Part shown: positions 52,347 to 59,843 of the stretch, piece by piece
Layout: each line of letters opens with the position of its first letter
Numbering within the stretch: position 1 is the stretch's first letter
Origin: DATKJS01 sp050015275
GTDB lineage: Bacteria > Acidobacteriota > Aminicenantia > Aminicenantales > Saccharicenantaceae
Direction of reading: 5' to 3'
NCBI GenBank assembly: GCA_050015275.1
Contig: JBEKBS010000004.1
Coordinates: 1 to 64,000 of the forward strand
Length of the DNA stretch: 64,000 nucleotides
Position numbers and translations under genes: made by a program
The notes under the pieces: generated by a model
Seen by the model: the letters and a program-made list of their open reading frames with translations, nothing else
Database searches by the model: none
What the model was told of the DNA's origin: nothing

Positions 52347-52420
52347 CGCGCCCGGGGTGACTCGAACACCCGACCTGCTGATTCGTAGTCAGACGCTCTA
52401 TCCAACTGAGCTACGGGCGC
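52347..52420 (-). tRNA. tRNA-Arg (anticodon ACG)
   Basis: A 74-nt cloverleaf on the minus strand: acceptor GCGCCCG/CGGGCGC, D-arm GCTC...GAGC, anticodon loop CTACGAA (ACG), T-arm GGGTG-TTCGAGT-CACCC and discriminator G. CCA is not encoded (GCTC follows). The top anticodon-stem pair (27-43) is a T-C mismatch, while the other four pair. It reads CGU-family arginine codons after wobble modification. Its 3' end faces the putative island, the orientation seen when integrases use a tRNA gene as target. Confidence 0.97.
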
Positions 52421-52442
52421 GCAGGGACTTTCAAGTGTCGAT

Positions 52443-52471
52443 AATATAGCCCAAGAGGCCGTCTTTTTCAA
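52443..52471 (-). promoter_or_regulatory. Promoter of tRNA-Arg
   Basis: Minus strand: TTGAAA, 17 nt, TATATT, with the -10 about 22 nt before the mature 5' end. A near-consensus sigma70-type site. Confidence 0.7.
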
Positions 52472-52497
52472 TGAACCCCTTATCGAGCGGCCGCCGC

Positions 52498-53499
52498 TCA
52501 GCTGACTTTGAGGACGGCGGCGCCGGTGACCTTGCCCACCCTGAGAAGCCTGAGGGCTTCATTGGCGTGCTCGAGCGGAAAGACCTGGACCGTTGTCCGG
52601 ATGGGAATCTCCGCGGCGACCTTAAGAAGCTCTTCCCCGTCCTCCCGCGTGGCATTCGCCACGCTGAGCATTTTCCGCTCATGGTACAGATAACGACCGT
52701 AATCCATCTGGGGGATGGGCGACATGTAGATCCCGGCCGATACGGCCGTCCCTCCCCTCTCCAGGGCCCTCAGGGCGTCCAGGAAGAAGCTCCCGGCCGG
52801 GGCGAAGATGATGGCGCTGTCGAGCTTCGCCGGCGGGTCGTCCTTGGCCAGTCCCGTCCAGCTCGCCCCCAGCTTTTTTGCCAGCCTCTTATGCTCCTCG
52901 CTCCTGGTGAAGACGTAAACGCGGCACCCCCAGTGCCTGGCGATCTGGATCGCGACATGGGCCGAGGCGCCGAAGCCATAGAGCCCGAGCCTTCCGCCGG
53001 CCTTGATCCCGCTCAGCTTCAAGGACCGGTATCCGACGATCCCGGCGCACATGAGCGGGGCCGCCTCCGCGTCGCCGAATACACGCGGTACGGCGTAGGC
53101 GAATTTCTCGGGGACGGCGATATATTCGGCGTATCCGCCGTCGTGATGGAACCCGGTGAAACGGGCGCTCTCACAGAGGTTCTCTTTGCCGCTCTTACAG
53201 AACCTGCATATCCCGCAGGCCCAATAGAGCCAGGCCGCCCCGACGCGCTCGCCGACCTTGAACCTTTTCGCCCGCCCCCCTCGCTCTTCGACGGTTCCGA
53301 TCACCTCGTGGCCCGGGATCCGCGGCAGCTTGATATCGGGAAGGTCGCCCTCGGCCGTGTGGAGGTCGGTATGGCAGACGCCGCAGTACGCGACCTTCAC
53401 CAGGATCTCCTCCGGACCCGGCCGCGGGACCGGAACGTTCCTGAGCTCAAGAGAGTTCTCTGCGACCCTGCCGAACCGCGTGAGGACCATAGCTTTCAT
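52498..53499 (-). CDS. Zinc-dependent alcohol dehydrogenase (AdhA-like, MDR superfamily)
   Basis: 333 residues. Catalytic zinc ligands lie in 'YCGVCHTDLHTAEGD' and 'PGHEVIGTVE'; the structural zinc site is 'CGICRFCKSGKENLC'. The NAD(P) domain starts 'GGRLGLYGFGASAHVAIQIA', where GFGASA replaces the common GxGGxG. It oxidises or reduces alcohols and aldehydes in the cytoplasm; 'GKENLCESARFTGFHHDGGY' is typical of AdhA-type class enzymes. Its start overlaps the stop of the exonuclease-like gene (ATGA), so it is translated from that transcript. The stop sits in a GC-rich palindrome (52485-52499). Confidence 0.93.
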   Translation of the reverse strand: MKAMVLTRFGRVAENSLELRNVPVPRPGPEEILVKVAYCGVCHTDLHTAEGDLPDIKLPRIPGHEVIGTVEERGGRAKRFKVGERVGAAWLYWACGICRFCKSGKENLCESARFTGFHHDGGYAEYIAVPEKFAYAVPRVFGDAEAAPLMCAGIVGYRSLKLSGIKAGGRLGLYGFGASAHVAIQIARHWGCRVYVFTRSEEHKRLAKKLGASWTGLAKDDPPAKLDSAIIFAPAGSFFLDALRALERGGTAVSAGIYMSPIPQMDYGRYLYHERKMLSVANATREDGEELLKVAAEIPIRTTVQVFPLEHANEALRLLRVGKVTGAAVLKVS

Positions 53500-54815
53500 T
53501 TTCCGGCCGCTCCCTTCTGTTTCCTGACCTTGCCCCTCAGCCGCTCGAGCCGCTTTTCGAAGTCCTTCTGGTCGGCGATCGACCGCCCGATCGAGACCGA
53601 CAGCCCTTCCTCGGCCACGCGGATCGCCTCTTCGTAGTCCTTCGCCTTGTGCTCGAAATACATGGAGAGTTCGCGGAAGGAGAAGACGTCGTCCCTGGCG
53701 CTCATGTCCTGCCAGAGCGGCACGGCTTTGTCCCAGGCCTGATTTTTTTTAAAGTGGTGGGAGAGTTTCTTACGGGCGGTGTGCGTGACATCCGCCGGGA
53801 GTCGTCCCTCCAGGGCCCTCTCGAGAAGGGCGGCCGACCGGGACGCGTCGCCCGCGCTCTCGAAAAGCTTCGCGACGCCGTAGAGGTCCAGGGCGTCGGT
53901 ATCCCCCCTCTCCGCGGCTTCCTGGTTCCTGTCGACGAGCACCGCCCCGGCCACGACGACGCTCAGGAGCGACAGGAGGTCCTCCTGGTTGTGGTAGAGG
54001 ATGGGTTCGATGAGCGAGAAATCTCCCGTCCGGATGTATTGGAAATAGCGCAAAGGGATCTCCGCGCCCGGGATGTCCTCGGCCCGCTCGGCCTGGGCGA
54101 TCTGCTGGGCCAGGTTGAAAAGCCGGCAGTTGTCGTACTTGTGCTTCCAGAGGTTCCGGGCCGAGAACAGGAAATCGAGATGGGGCAGGTCCCTGAACGG
54201 AAAAGGCGTCCTGTGGAGGGCGAACCGGGTCTCAAGTAGGGGGACGTCGAAGGCCTTGCCGTTGTAGGTGATGACGGACCGGAAATCCATGTCCTTGAAG
54301 AACTGGCTGACCTCCCGGATCAGCCGGCCTTCCTCGGCCATCTCGCCCAGAAAGAACTGGGCCACCTTGAACCGGTCGTCCCGGAAGTAACCCAGGCCGA
54401 CGAGGAACGGGACCGTCCCCGTCCCGCCCGCCAGGCCCGTGGTCTCAAGGTCGAGGAAGACGGCCGAGCTGAGATCGAGCGGCTCGAAGGCCTGGTCCCG
54501 GCTCAGGAAAGCCAGGATATGCCCCGGGATCTGGAGCCCCATCGCGATCGGGATCTGCCCGTAACGGGCGTCGAGGAGGTAGGGGTTTTCATAGAGCGCG
54601 ACGGGCTCCCGCCGGATGACGTCCGGGGCCTGCGGTTTGAAAACGGTCCGTCCGGCATGCCCTTTATCCGTGAGGGTGATCAGGCGCTCGAGCTTCTCCT
54701 TGACGGAAAGGCCTTCCTCGCCGTCGATCTTTTGCCAGGTCGTCCGGACCTGCTGGGCGCGGCTGCGGGCATCGCGCTCGCGGCGCAGATGTTTCAGCTT
54801 GTCGTCGATATCCAT
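53496..54815 (-). CDS. YprB-like ribonuclease-H-fold exonuclease with C-terminal TPR region
   Basis: 439 residues from the ATG at 54815 ('MDIDDKLKHLRRERDARSRA'). Upstream in-frame codons read through the promoter and are unlikely to be coding. A DEDD exonuclease core is visible: 'VFLDLETTGLAGGTGTVPFL' (first acidic pair), 'VITYNGKAFDVPLLETRFAL', 'LPHLDFLFSARNLWKHKYDN' and 'HNQEDLLSLLSVVVAGAVL'. This matches the YprB family, putative single-strand DNA or RNA exonucleases. Residues 310-430 are helical with TPR-like spacing ('DALDLYGVAKLFESAGDASR', 'DYEEAIRVAEEGLSV'). Cytoplasmic; function unproven. Coupled to the alcohol dehydrogenase, without an obvious reason. Confidence 0.83.
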   Translation of the reverse strand: MDIDDKLKHLRRERDARSRAQQVRTTWQKIDGEEGLSVKEKLERLITLTDKGHAGRTVFKPQAPDVIRREPVALYENPYLLDARYGQIPIAMGLQIPGHILAFLSRDQAFEPLDLSSAVFLDLETTGLAGGTGTVPFLVGLGYFRDDRFKVAQFFLGEMAEEGRLIREVSQFFKDMDFRSVITYNGKAFDVPLLETRFALHRTPFPFRDLPHLDFLFSARNLWKHKYDNCRLFNLAQQIAQAERAEDIPGAEIPLRYFQYIRTGDFSLIEPILYHNQEDLLSLLSVVVAGAVLVDRNQEAAERGDTDALDLYGVAKLFESAGDASRSAALLERALEGRLPADVTHTARKKLSHHFKKNQAWDKAVPLWQDMSARDDVFSFRELSMYFEHKAKDYEEAIRVAEEGLSVSIGRSIADQKDFEKRLERLRGKVRKQKGAAGK

Positions 54816-54857
54816 GGGTCTCTTGGTTTTCAGAGAGGAGTCACAAACACTCTTCTT

Positions 54858-54886
54858 ATAATAGAACAAATAGCCCTGCATTTCAA
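54858..54886 (-). promoter_or_regulatory. Promoter of the exonuclease-alcohol dehydrogenase pair
   Basis: Minus strand: TTGAAA, 17 nt, TATTAT. The -10 ends about 43 nt before the ATG at 54815. It is divergent from the rhaB promoter. Confidence 0.63.
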
Positions 54887-54906
54887 AAAAATCCGTCCGG
54901 AAACGC

Positions 54907-54934
54907 TTGAAATGCCGGCGGAGATGGCTATATT
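54907..54934 (+). promoter_or_regulatory. Candidate promoter for rhaB
   Basis: TTGAAA (54907-54912), 16 nt, TATATT (54929-54934). The start would fall at about 54941, giving a nearly leaderless mRNA. The AGGGGT that would act as ribosome site would then lie mostly upstream of the transcript, so either promoter or ribosome site may be misplaced. Confidence 0.45.
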
Positions 54935-54945
54935 AGGGGTTGACC

Positions 54946-56421
54946 ATGACGCCCTCATGTTTTCTGGCGTTCGACCTCGGCGCGGAAAGCGGCCGGGCCG
55001 TCCTTGGCCGTCTCGAGGCGGGGCGCCTTTCAATTAAGGAGATCCATCGTTTTCCTAATACCCCCCTCCGGCATTCCGCGCATCTCCACTGGAACATCTT
55101 CGGCCTTTTCGAGGAAATGAAGAAGGCCATGAAGGCCTGCGCCTCCGAGGTCCCGGCGGGCCTGGCCGGCATCGGCGTCGACACCTGGGGCGTGGATTTC
55201 GGCCTCCTGGCCCGGGACGGGAGCGTTTTGGGCCTACCGTTCTGCTACCGCGACTCGAGGACCCTGGGTGCCATGGAAGAATATTTCAAGCTCGTCCCTC
55301 GCGAGGCCCTCTACGAGGTCACGGGCATCCAGTTCATGCCCTTCAACACCCTCTTCCAGCTCTACGCGATGGTCCGGGACCGGTCTCCCCTTCTCGGCGC
55401 GGCCTCGGACCTTCTCTTCATGCCCGACCTCTTCAATTATCTTTTGACCGGCCGGAAGGCCTCGGAATTCACGATGGCCACGACATCACAGATCTTCAAC
55501 CCCAGGACCCGGAGCTGGAACCTGGGGCTCTTCCAGGCCATGGGGCTCTCCAAGAAGATCCTCCAGGACGTCCTCGAGCCCGGCACGGTCCTCGGGCCCC
55601 TTCTCGCCGATATCGCCGAAGAAACGGGGCTCCAAGGCGTTCCCGTGATCGCCACGGCCAGCCACGACACCGGCGCGGCCGTCGCCGCCGTCCCGGCCCG
55701 CGGAAAGAACTGGGCCTACATCAGCTCCGGGACGTGGTCCCTTGTCGGGGTCGAGGAAAGCGCCCCGATCATGACGAAAGAGGCCCTCGACCGGAACTTC
55801 ACCAATGAAGGCGGGGTGGCCGGGACGATCCGTTTCCTGAAGAACGTCACGGGCCTGTGGCTCGTCCAGCAGTGCCGGAGGACCTGGGAAGGCGCCCGGG
55901 CCTTGAGCTACGACGAACTGACGCGGGCGGCCGGCGAAGCGGCCCCGTTCGGGGCCCTCATCGACCCGGACGATCCCGGGTTCCTCAACCCGCCGAACAT
56001 GCCCGAGGCCATCCGCGGCTACTGCCGGAAAACCGGCCAGACCCCGCCGGCCTCGGAGGCCTCCTTCATCCGCTCGATCCTCGAGAGCCTGGCTCTCAAG
56101 TGCCGCCTGGTCATCGACCAGATCGAGCGGGTCACCGGCCGGCCGGTCGAGAGGATCCATATCATCGGCGGCGGCTCGCAGAACCGCCTGCTCTGCCAAT
56201 TCACGGCGGACGCCACGGGTCGGCCGGTCGTCGCCGGCCCGGCCGAAGCGACGGCCATCGGGAACGTCCTCGTCCAAGCCATGGCCCTGAGGTCTGTTCG
56301 TTCGCACGAGGAGATGCGGACGATCGTCAGAGATTCCTTCGAGCCCGTGGACTACGAACCCCGCCAGGACAAGGCCTGGCTTGAGGCCTTCGACCGCTTC
56401 CGGGCGGTCCTCGGCGGCTGA
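54946..56421 (+). CDS. rhaB: L-rhamnulokinase
   Basis: 491 residues from the ATG at 54946; a TTG two codons earlier is possible. FGGY-family kinase that phosphorylates L-rhamnulose to L-rhamnulose-1-phosphate in the cytoplasm. Signatures: 'FLAFDLGAESGRAVLGRL' (ATP loop 1 with the RhaB-type GAESGR), 'HLHWNIFGLFEEMKKAM', 'GIGVDTWGVDFGLLARDG', 'GIQFMPFNTLFQLYAM', 'ATASHDTGAAVAAVPARG', 'YISSGTWSLVGVE' and 'IHIIGGGSQNRLLCQFTADA'. The 'SGTWSL' and 'NTLFQL' motifs separate rhamnulokinase from xylulokinase and fuculokinase. Rhamnose isomerase follows 175 nt later with its own promoter. Rhamnulose-1-phosphate aldolase is not in the window. Confidence 0.94.
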   Translation: MTPSCFLAFDLGAESGRAVLGRLEAGRLSIKEIHRFPNTPLRHSAHLHWNIFGLFEEMKKAMKACASEVPAGLAGIGVDTWGVDFGLLARDGSVLGLPFCYRDSRTLGAMEEYFKLVPREALYEVTGIQFMPFNTLFQLYAMVRDRSPLLGAASDLLFMPDLFNYLLTGRKASEFTMATTSQIFNPRTRSWNLGLFQAMGLSKKILQDVLEPGTVLGPLLADIAEETGLQGVPVIATASHDTGAAVAAVPARGKNWAYISSGTWSLVGVEESAPIMTKEALDRNFTNEGGVAGTIRFLKNVTGLWLVQQCRRTWEGARALSYDELTRAAGEAAPFGALIDPDDPGFLNPPNMPEAIRGYCRKTGQTPPASEASFIRSILESLALKCRLVIDQIERVTGRPVERIHIIGGGSQNRLLCQFTADATGRPVVAGPAEATAIGNVLVQAMALRSVRSHEEMRTIVRDSFEPVDYEPRQDKAWLEAFDRFRAVLGG

Positions 56422-56425
56422 AGCT

Positions 56426-56526
56426 CCACGGACTTACGTCCGTGGGATCCGACTTTCGCAAGCTCTGGAGCGCCTGTCCCCGAAGCGGGGTTCGCTATTC
56501 CTCCAGGACTCACGTCCGTGGAATCC
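56426..56526 (+). repeat. Structured rhaB-rhaA spacer: hairpins and a duplicated 20-nt motif
   Basis: CCACGGAC-TTAC-GTCCGTGG (56426-56445) is a perfect 8-bp hairpin 5 nt after the rhaB stop. Its 20-nt right part (56431-56450) recurs at 56507-56526 with two mismatches. Between them is CCCCG-AAG-CGGGG (56478-56490). No T tract follows, so it is more likely mRNA-processing or regulatory DNA than an intrinsic terminator. Confidence 0.7.
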
Positions 56527-56537
56527 CGCGAAGGGGA

Positions 56538-56566
56538 TTGACAGAACCGGGCGCCCATACTATAAG
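56538..56566 (+). promoter_or_regulatory. Promoter of rhaA
   Basis: TTGACA (56538-56543), 17 nt, TATAAG (56561-56566), the best sigma70 match in the window. It gives a leader of about 24 nt ending in GGAGG. The second 20-nt repeat (56507-56526) lies directly upstream, a natural activator-site position. Confidence 0.75.
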
Positions 56567-56596
56567 AATGCTCGTCCGGAGTGAGGAGGGTTGTCC

Positions 56597-57862
56597 ATGG
56601 ATCCAACAGCCGTAGAAAAGGCCTATGCCCTGAGCCGGGGAAAGTACGCCGACCTCGGCGTCGACACCGACAAGGCGATCTCCCGCCTCCAGTCGGTTTC
56701 CCTCTCCATCCATTGCTGGCAAGGAGACGATGTCGGCGGCTTCGAAACATCGGCCGCCGGACTTACCGGCAGCGGCCTCCAGGTCACCGGGACCTATCCC
56801 GGAAAGGCCCGCGACGTCCAAGAGCTCCGCTCGGACCTTCACCAGGCCTTCGCTCTCATCCCCGGCCGCCACCGGCTCAACCTCCACGCCATGTACGGAG
56901 AATTCGGCGGGAAGCCTGTCGACCGCAATGAGATCGAGCCGGGGCACTTCCGCGGCTGGGTGGAATGGGCCAAGCAGGAAAATCTGAAAATCGACTTCAA
57001 CGCGACCTGCTTCGCGCATCCGAAAGCCGCAGCCGGATTCACCCTGAGCAGCAAGGACCCGGCCGTCCGGAAATTCTGGATCGAGCACGTCCGGCTCTGC
57101 CGCAAGATCGCGGCGTATCTGGGCCGCGAGCTCCAGGCCTGCTCCATCCACAACATTTGGATACCCGACGGGAGCAAGGACGTCCCTGTCGACCGCTGGA
57201 CCTACCGGGCCCTTCTCAAGAACTCGCTGGATGAGATCTTCGAAACGGAGTACAGCCCCCTCCAGATGAAGGATTCCCTGGAGAGCAAGCTCTTCGGCCT
57301 CGGCAGCGAATCGTTCGTCGTGGGCTCCCACGAGTTTTACCTGGGATACGCCTTCACCAAGGGCAAGCTCGTCTGCCTCGACCTGGGGCACTTCCACCCG
57401 ACCGAGTCCGTGGCGGACAAGATCTCGGCCGTCCTCCAGTTCTCCGACGAGATCCTTCTCCACGTGAGCCGGGGGGTCCGATGGGACAGCGACCACGTCG
57501 TCCTCCTCAACGACGAGATCCGGACCGTGGCCGAGGAGATCGTCCGAGGCCAGGCGCTCGACAGGACACACATCGCCCTCGATTATTTCGACGCCAGCAT
57601 GAACCGCGTCGGGGCCTGGGTCCTCGGCGCCCGGGCCACCCTGAGGGGGCTTCTCATCGCCCTCCTCGAGCCCCGGGAGACGCTCCGGGAGCTGGACGGC
57701 GAAGGGCATGTCCTCGCCCGGCTGGCCGCGCTCGAAGAACTCAAATCTATGCCGTTCGGACCCGTCTGGGATTACTTTTGCCTCAGGAATGGGGTCCCGC
57801 CGGCCGACTTCTGGCTCCGGGAGATCGAAGCCTACGAGAAAAAGGTCCTGAGCAAGAGATAG
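56597..57862 (+). CDS. rhaA: L-rhamnose isomerase
   Basis: 421 residues from the ATG at 56597 (GGAGG 7 nt upstream). It converts L-rhamnose to L-rhamnulose, the substrate of the neighbouring RhaB. The TIM-barrel metal-dependent isomerase carries 'LSIHCWQGDDVGGFE', 'RLNLHAMYGEFGG', 'IDFNATCFAHPKAAAGFTLS', 'SIHNIWIPDGSKDVPVDRW', 'VGSHEFYLGYAFTKGKLVCL', 'DLGHFHPTESVADKISAVL' and 'VRWDSDHVVLLNDEI'. These supply the Mn-binding Glu, Asp and His residues of the RhaA family. Length matches E. coli-type RhaA (about 420). It is controlled by its own near-consensus promoter downstream of a repeat-rich spacer. Confidence 0.95.
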   Translation: MDPTAVEKAYALSRGKYADLGVDTDKAISRLQSVSLSIHCWQGDDVGGFETSAAGLTGSGLQVTGTYPGKARDVQELRSDLHQAFALIPGRHRLNLHAMYGEFGGKPVDRNEIEPGHFRGWVEWAKQENLKIDFNATCFAHPKAAAGFTLSSKDPAVRKFWIEHVRLCRKIAAYLGRELQACSIHNIWIPDGSKDVPVDRWTYRALLKNSLDEIFETEYSPLQMKDSLESKLFGLGSESFVVGSHEFYLGYAFTKGKLVCLDLGHFHPTESVADKISAVLQFSDEILLHVSRGVRWDSDHVVLLNDEIRTVAEEIVRGQALDRTHIALDYFDASMNRVGAWVLGARATLRGLLIALLEPRETLRELDGEGHVLARLAALEELKSMPFGPVWDYFCLRNGVPPADFWLREIEAYEKKVLSKR

Positions 57863-57908
57863 AGAACTCCCCGGTCCCTCGGACCCCCGGTTTCCCCAGA
57901 AATACCGG

Positions 57909-57936
57909 TTGACGAAAGCCCAAAAATGGCTACACT
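57909..57936 (+). promoter_or_regulatory. Promoter of the HEAT/HD-GYP pair
   Basis: TTGACG (57909-57914), 16 nt, TACACT (57931-57936). The predicted leader (about 57943-57977) holds a perfect CCGGAGC-CGC-GCTCCGG hairpin (57949-57965), 12 nt before the ATG, and no clear ribosome site. The hairpin may limit translation. Confidence 0.62.
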
Positions 57937-57977
57937 GAGGGTGAAGATCCGGAGCCGCGCTCCGGACATGACCGACT

Positions 57978-59834
57978 ATGGACGAGAAGAAGAGCCCGGT
58001 GATCGTGGCCGTGGGCGGTGACTTGAGCCTCGATCCCAAGGCCGTCAATAAAACCCGCGACATCCTCCATCAACTGTCCAACACTGTCTCGGCCATGAAG
58101 ATCTTCCCGCCCGAGCACGCCACGGTCAAGAACTTCGTCGACGACCTGACCCAGAAGATCCGGAGCTATCTCGATGCCTATGGGAAGCTCGAGATCTGGG
58201 TCTCGGAATATTCGTTCCTCTGCGGAGGCCGGACGGTCTTCACCGACGAAATGACGATCAAGAGCCTTCCCTTCTTTTTTTTCAAGGACGGGATGCAGGC
58301 CCTCTATTTTTACCAGGGCCTCGACCGGGACGAGGTCCTCGATTTCCTGGATCTCATCCGGCAGGAGTCCCAGAAGCCGGCCAGCGACGGCGATATTGTC
58401 ACGGCCCTCTGGGAGCGGGATCTTGCCAACATCCAATACTACGCGCCCGACGATTTCCTGGAGAACCGGATCATCCAGGAACGGGCGGAGTCCCAGGCCG
58501 CGTCCGCTCCCGGCGCCATGCCCGAGTTCGCCGACGAGGTCATCGAGATCAGGGTCGATACCTCGAAGTTCACGACCGGGAAGATCGAGCTCACGCCGGA
58601 GGACCGGGACGATGTCCGGAGGAGATCGGCGATCAAGGAGCTCGCGGACGAGGAAGCGCCTCGGGCCGCGCTCGAGGAGGCCCCGGCCGAGGGAATCGGG
58701 GAGGTCCACAGGAGTCCCGCCGCGGCCATGGACTCGACCCTGACGGAAGGCGAGATCCAGAAACTCGAATCCCTCGTGCGGGCCAACCGGACGATCTCCC
58801 CCGACGAAGAATTCCTAAACCTCATGGTCGAGATCCTCAACCTCGAAAAGGACCTCGATCATTTCAGCGCCAGCCTCGAGACCCTGGTGGATTATCACCA
58901 CGAGCAGCTCCAGCAGGGCAACTTCGGCTTTTCCATCCCGCTCGTTCACAAGGTCCGCGAGCTCAGGGATTACCTGTCGCGGACAGATCCTGAAAAGTCC
59001 GCCAGGCTTGACGCTTTCCTGAAAAAGATCATCAGCGCCAAGACCGTGGACGCCATCAAAGTGCTCTTCGAAAAGAAAAGGCCGGTGGACTGGAATGCCC
59101 TGGTCGATTTCTTTAAGCTCGTGGGACAGCCCGCCGTGCCTCTGGCCGTGGACCTCTACGAATCCGTCCCTGATGAAGAATCCAGGGCGAAAATCCTGGA
59201 CTTTCTCAAGACGGTCTACACCCAGGATCCGGGAGGGTTGGCCAGTCTGGTCGCCGATGAGCGGCCCCTGCTCTCCAAGGGCATCGTCGGGCTCCTTGCC
59301 CAGTCCTTCGGCAAGAAGGGGCTCGCCCACTTCTCGGTCTTCCTCGGCTTGAAGGACAAGGACGTCAAGCTCGAAGCCATCCGGGCTTTGGGTCAGATCA
59401 GGGACGAGCTGGCCAACCGGATCCTCCTCGGTTTCCTGAACGACAAAGACGAGGACCTGCGGATCCAAGCTGCCATGAAGCTCAATCCGGTCGAAGAGAC
59501 GTCAAAGATCCAGCATCTCATCGGGGAAGCGGGTACGCGGGCGTTCAAAGGCAAGAGCCTGAAGGAAAAACAGGCGATCCTGTCGTTCATCGGCCGGACT
59601 CGGACCGAAGAGGCCCTGGCCTTCCTCCGGAGGACCCTCGAGAAAAGGGCCCTCTGGATGCCGGCCGGGACGAAAGAGATGAGGCTGGCCGCGGTCTCGG
59701 GCCTGGAGAGTATGGGGACGGAAGAGGCCGTCAGGGCGCTCGAAAAAGGGGCGGGGTCGCGGAACCGGGACGTCCGCGACGCCTGTTCCCAAGCCCTGGC
59801 CAGGCTAGCCCAAATGAAGATCGGCGGGGTGTGA
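57978..59834 (+). CDS. HEAT-repeat protein sharing an N-terminal domain with the adjacent HD-GYP protein
   Basis: 618 residues, no signal peptide or membrane segment, so cytoplasmic. Residues about 25-130 form a domain ('MKIFPPEHATVKNFVDDL', 'SFLCGGRTVFTDEM', 'MQALYFYQGLDRDEVLDFL') that aligns by eye with the N-terminus of the next protein. An acidic low-complexity linker follows (about 165-255). Residues 280-618 are helical, and from about 440 are clear HEAT repeats ('VKLEAIRALGQIRDELANRI', 'DLRIQAAMKLNPVEE', 'MRLAAVSGLESMGTEEAVR', 'RDVRDACSQALARLAQ'). It has no enzymatic motif and is probably a scaffold or sensor. The HD-GYP gene follows 9 nt after its stop; promoter directly upstream. Confidence 0.78.
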   Translation: MDEKKSPVIVAVGGDLSLDPKAVNKTRDILHQLSNTVSAMKIFPPEHATVKNFVDDLTQKIRSYLDAYGKLEIWVSEYSFLCGGRTVFTDEMTIKSLPFFFFKDGMQALYFYQGLDRDEVLDFLDLIRQESQKPASDGDIVTALWERDLANIQYYAPDDFLENRIIQERAESQAASAPGAMPEFADEVIEIRVDTSKFTTGKIELTPEDRDDVRRRSAIKELADEEAPRAALEEAPAEGIGEVHRSPAAAMDSTLTEGEIQKLESLVRANRTISPDEEFLNLMVEILNLEKDLDHFSASLETLVDYHHEQLQQGNFGFSIPLVHKVRELRDYLSRTDPEKSARLDAFLKKIISAKTVDAIKVLFEKKRPVDWNALVDFFKLVGQPAVPLAVDLYESVPDEESRAKILDFLKTVYTQDPGGLASLVADERPLLSKGIVGLLAQSFGKKGLAHFSVFLGLKDKDVKLEAIRALGQIRDELANRILLGFLNDKDEDLRIQAAMKLNPVEETSKIQHLIGEAGTRAFKGKSLKEKQAILSFIGRTRTEEALAFLRRTLEKRALWMPAGTKEMRLAAVSGLESMGTEEAVRALEKGAGSRNRDVRDACSQALARLAQMKIGGV

Positions 59835-59843
59835 GGCGGGAAC

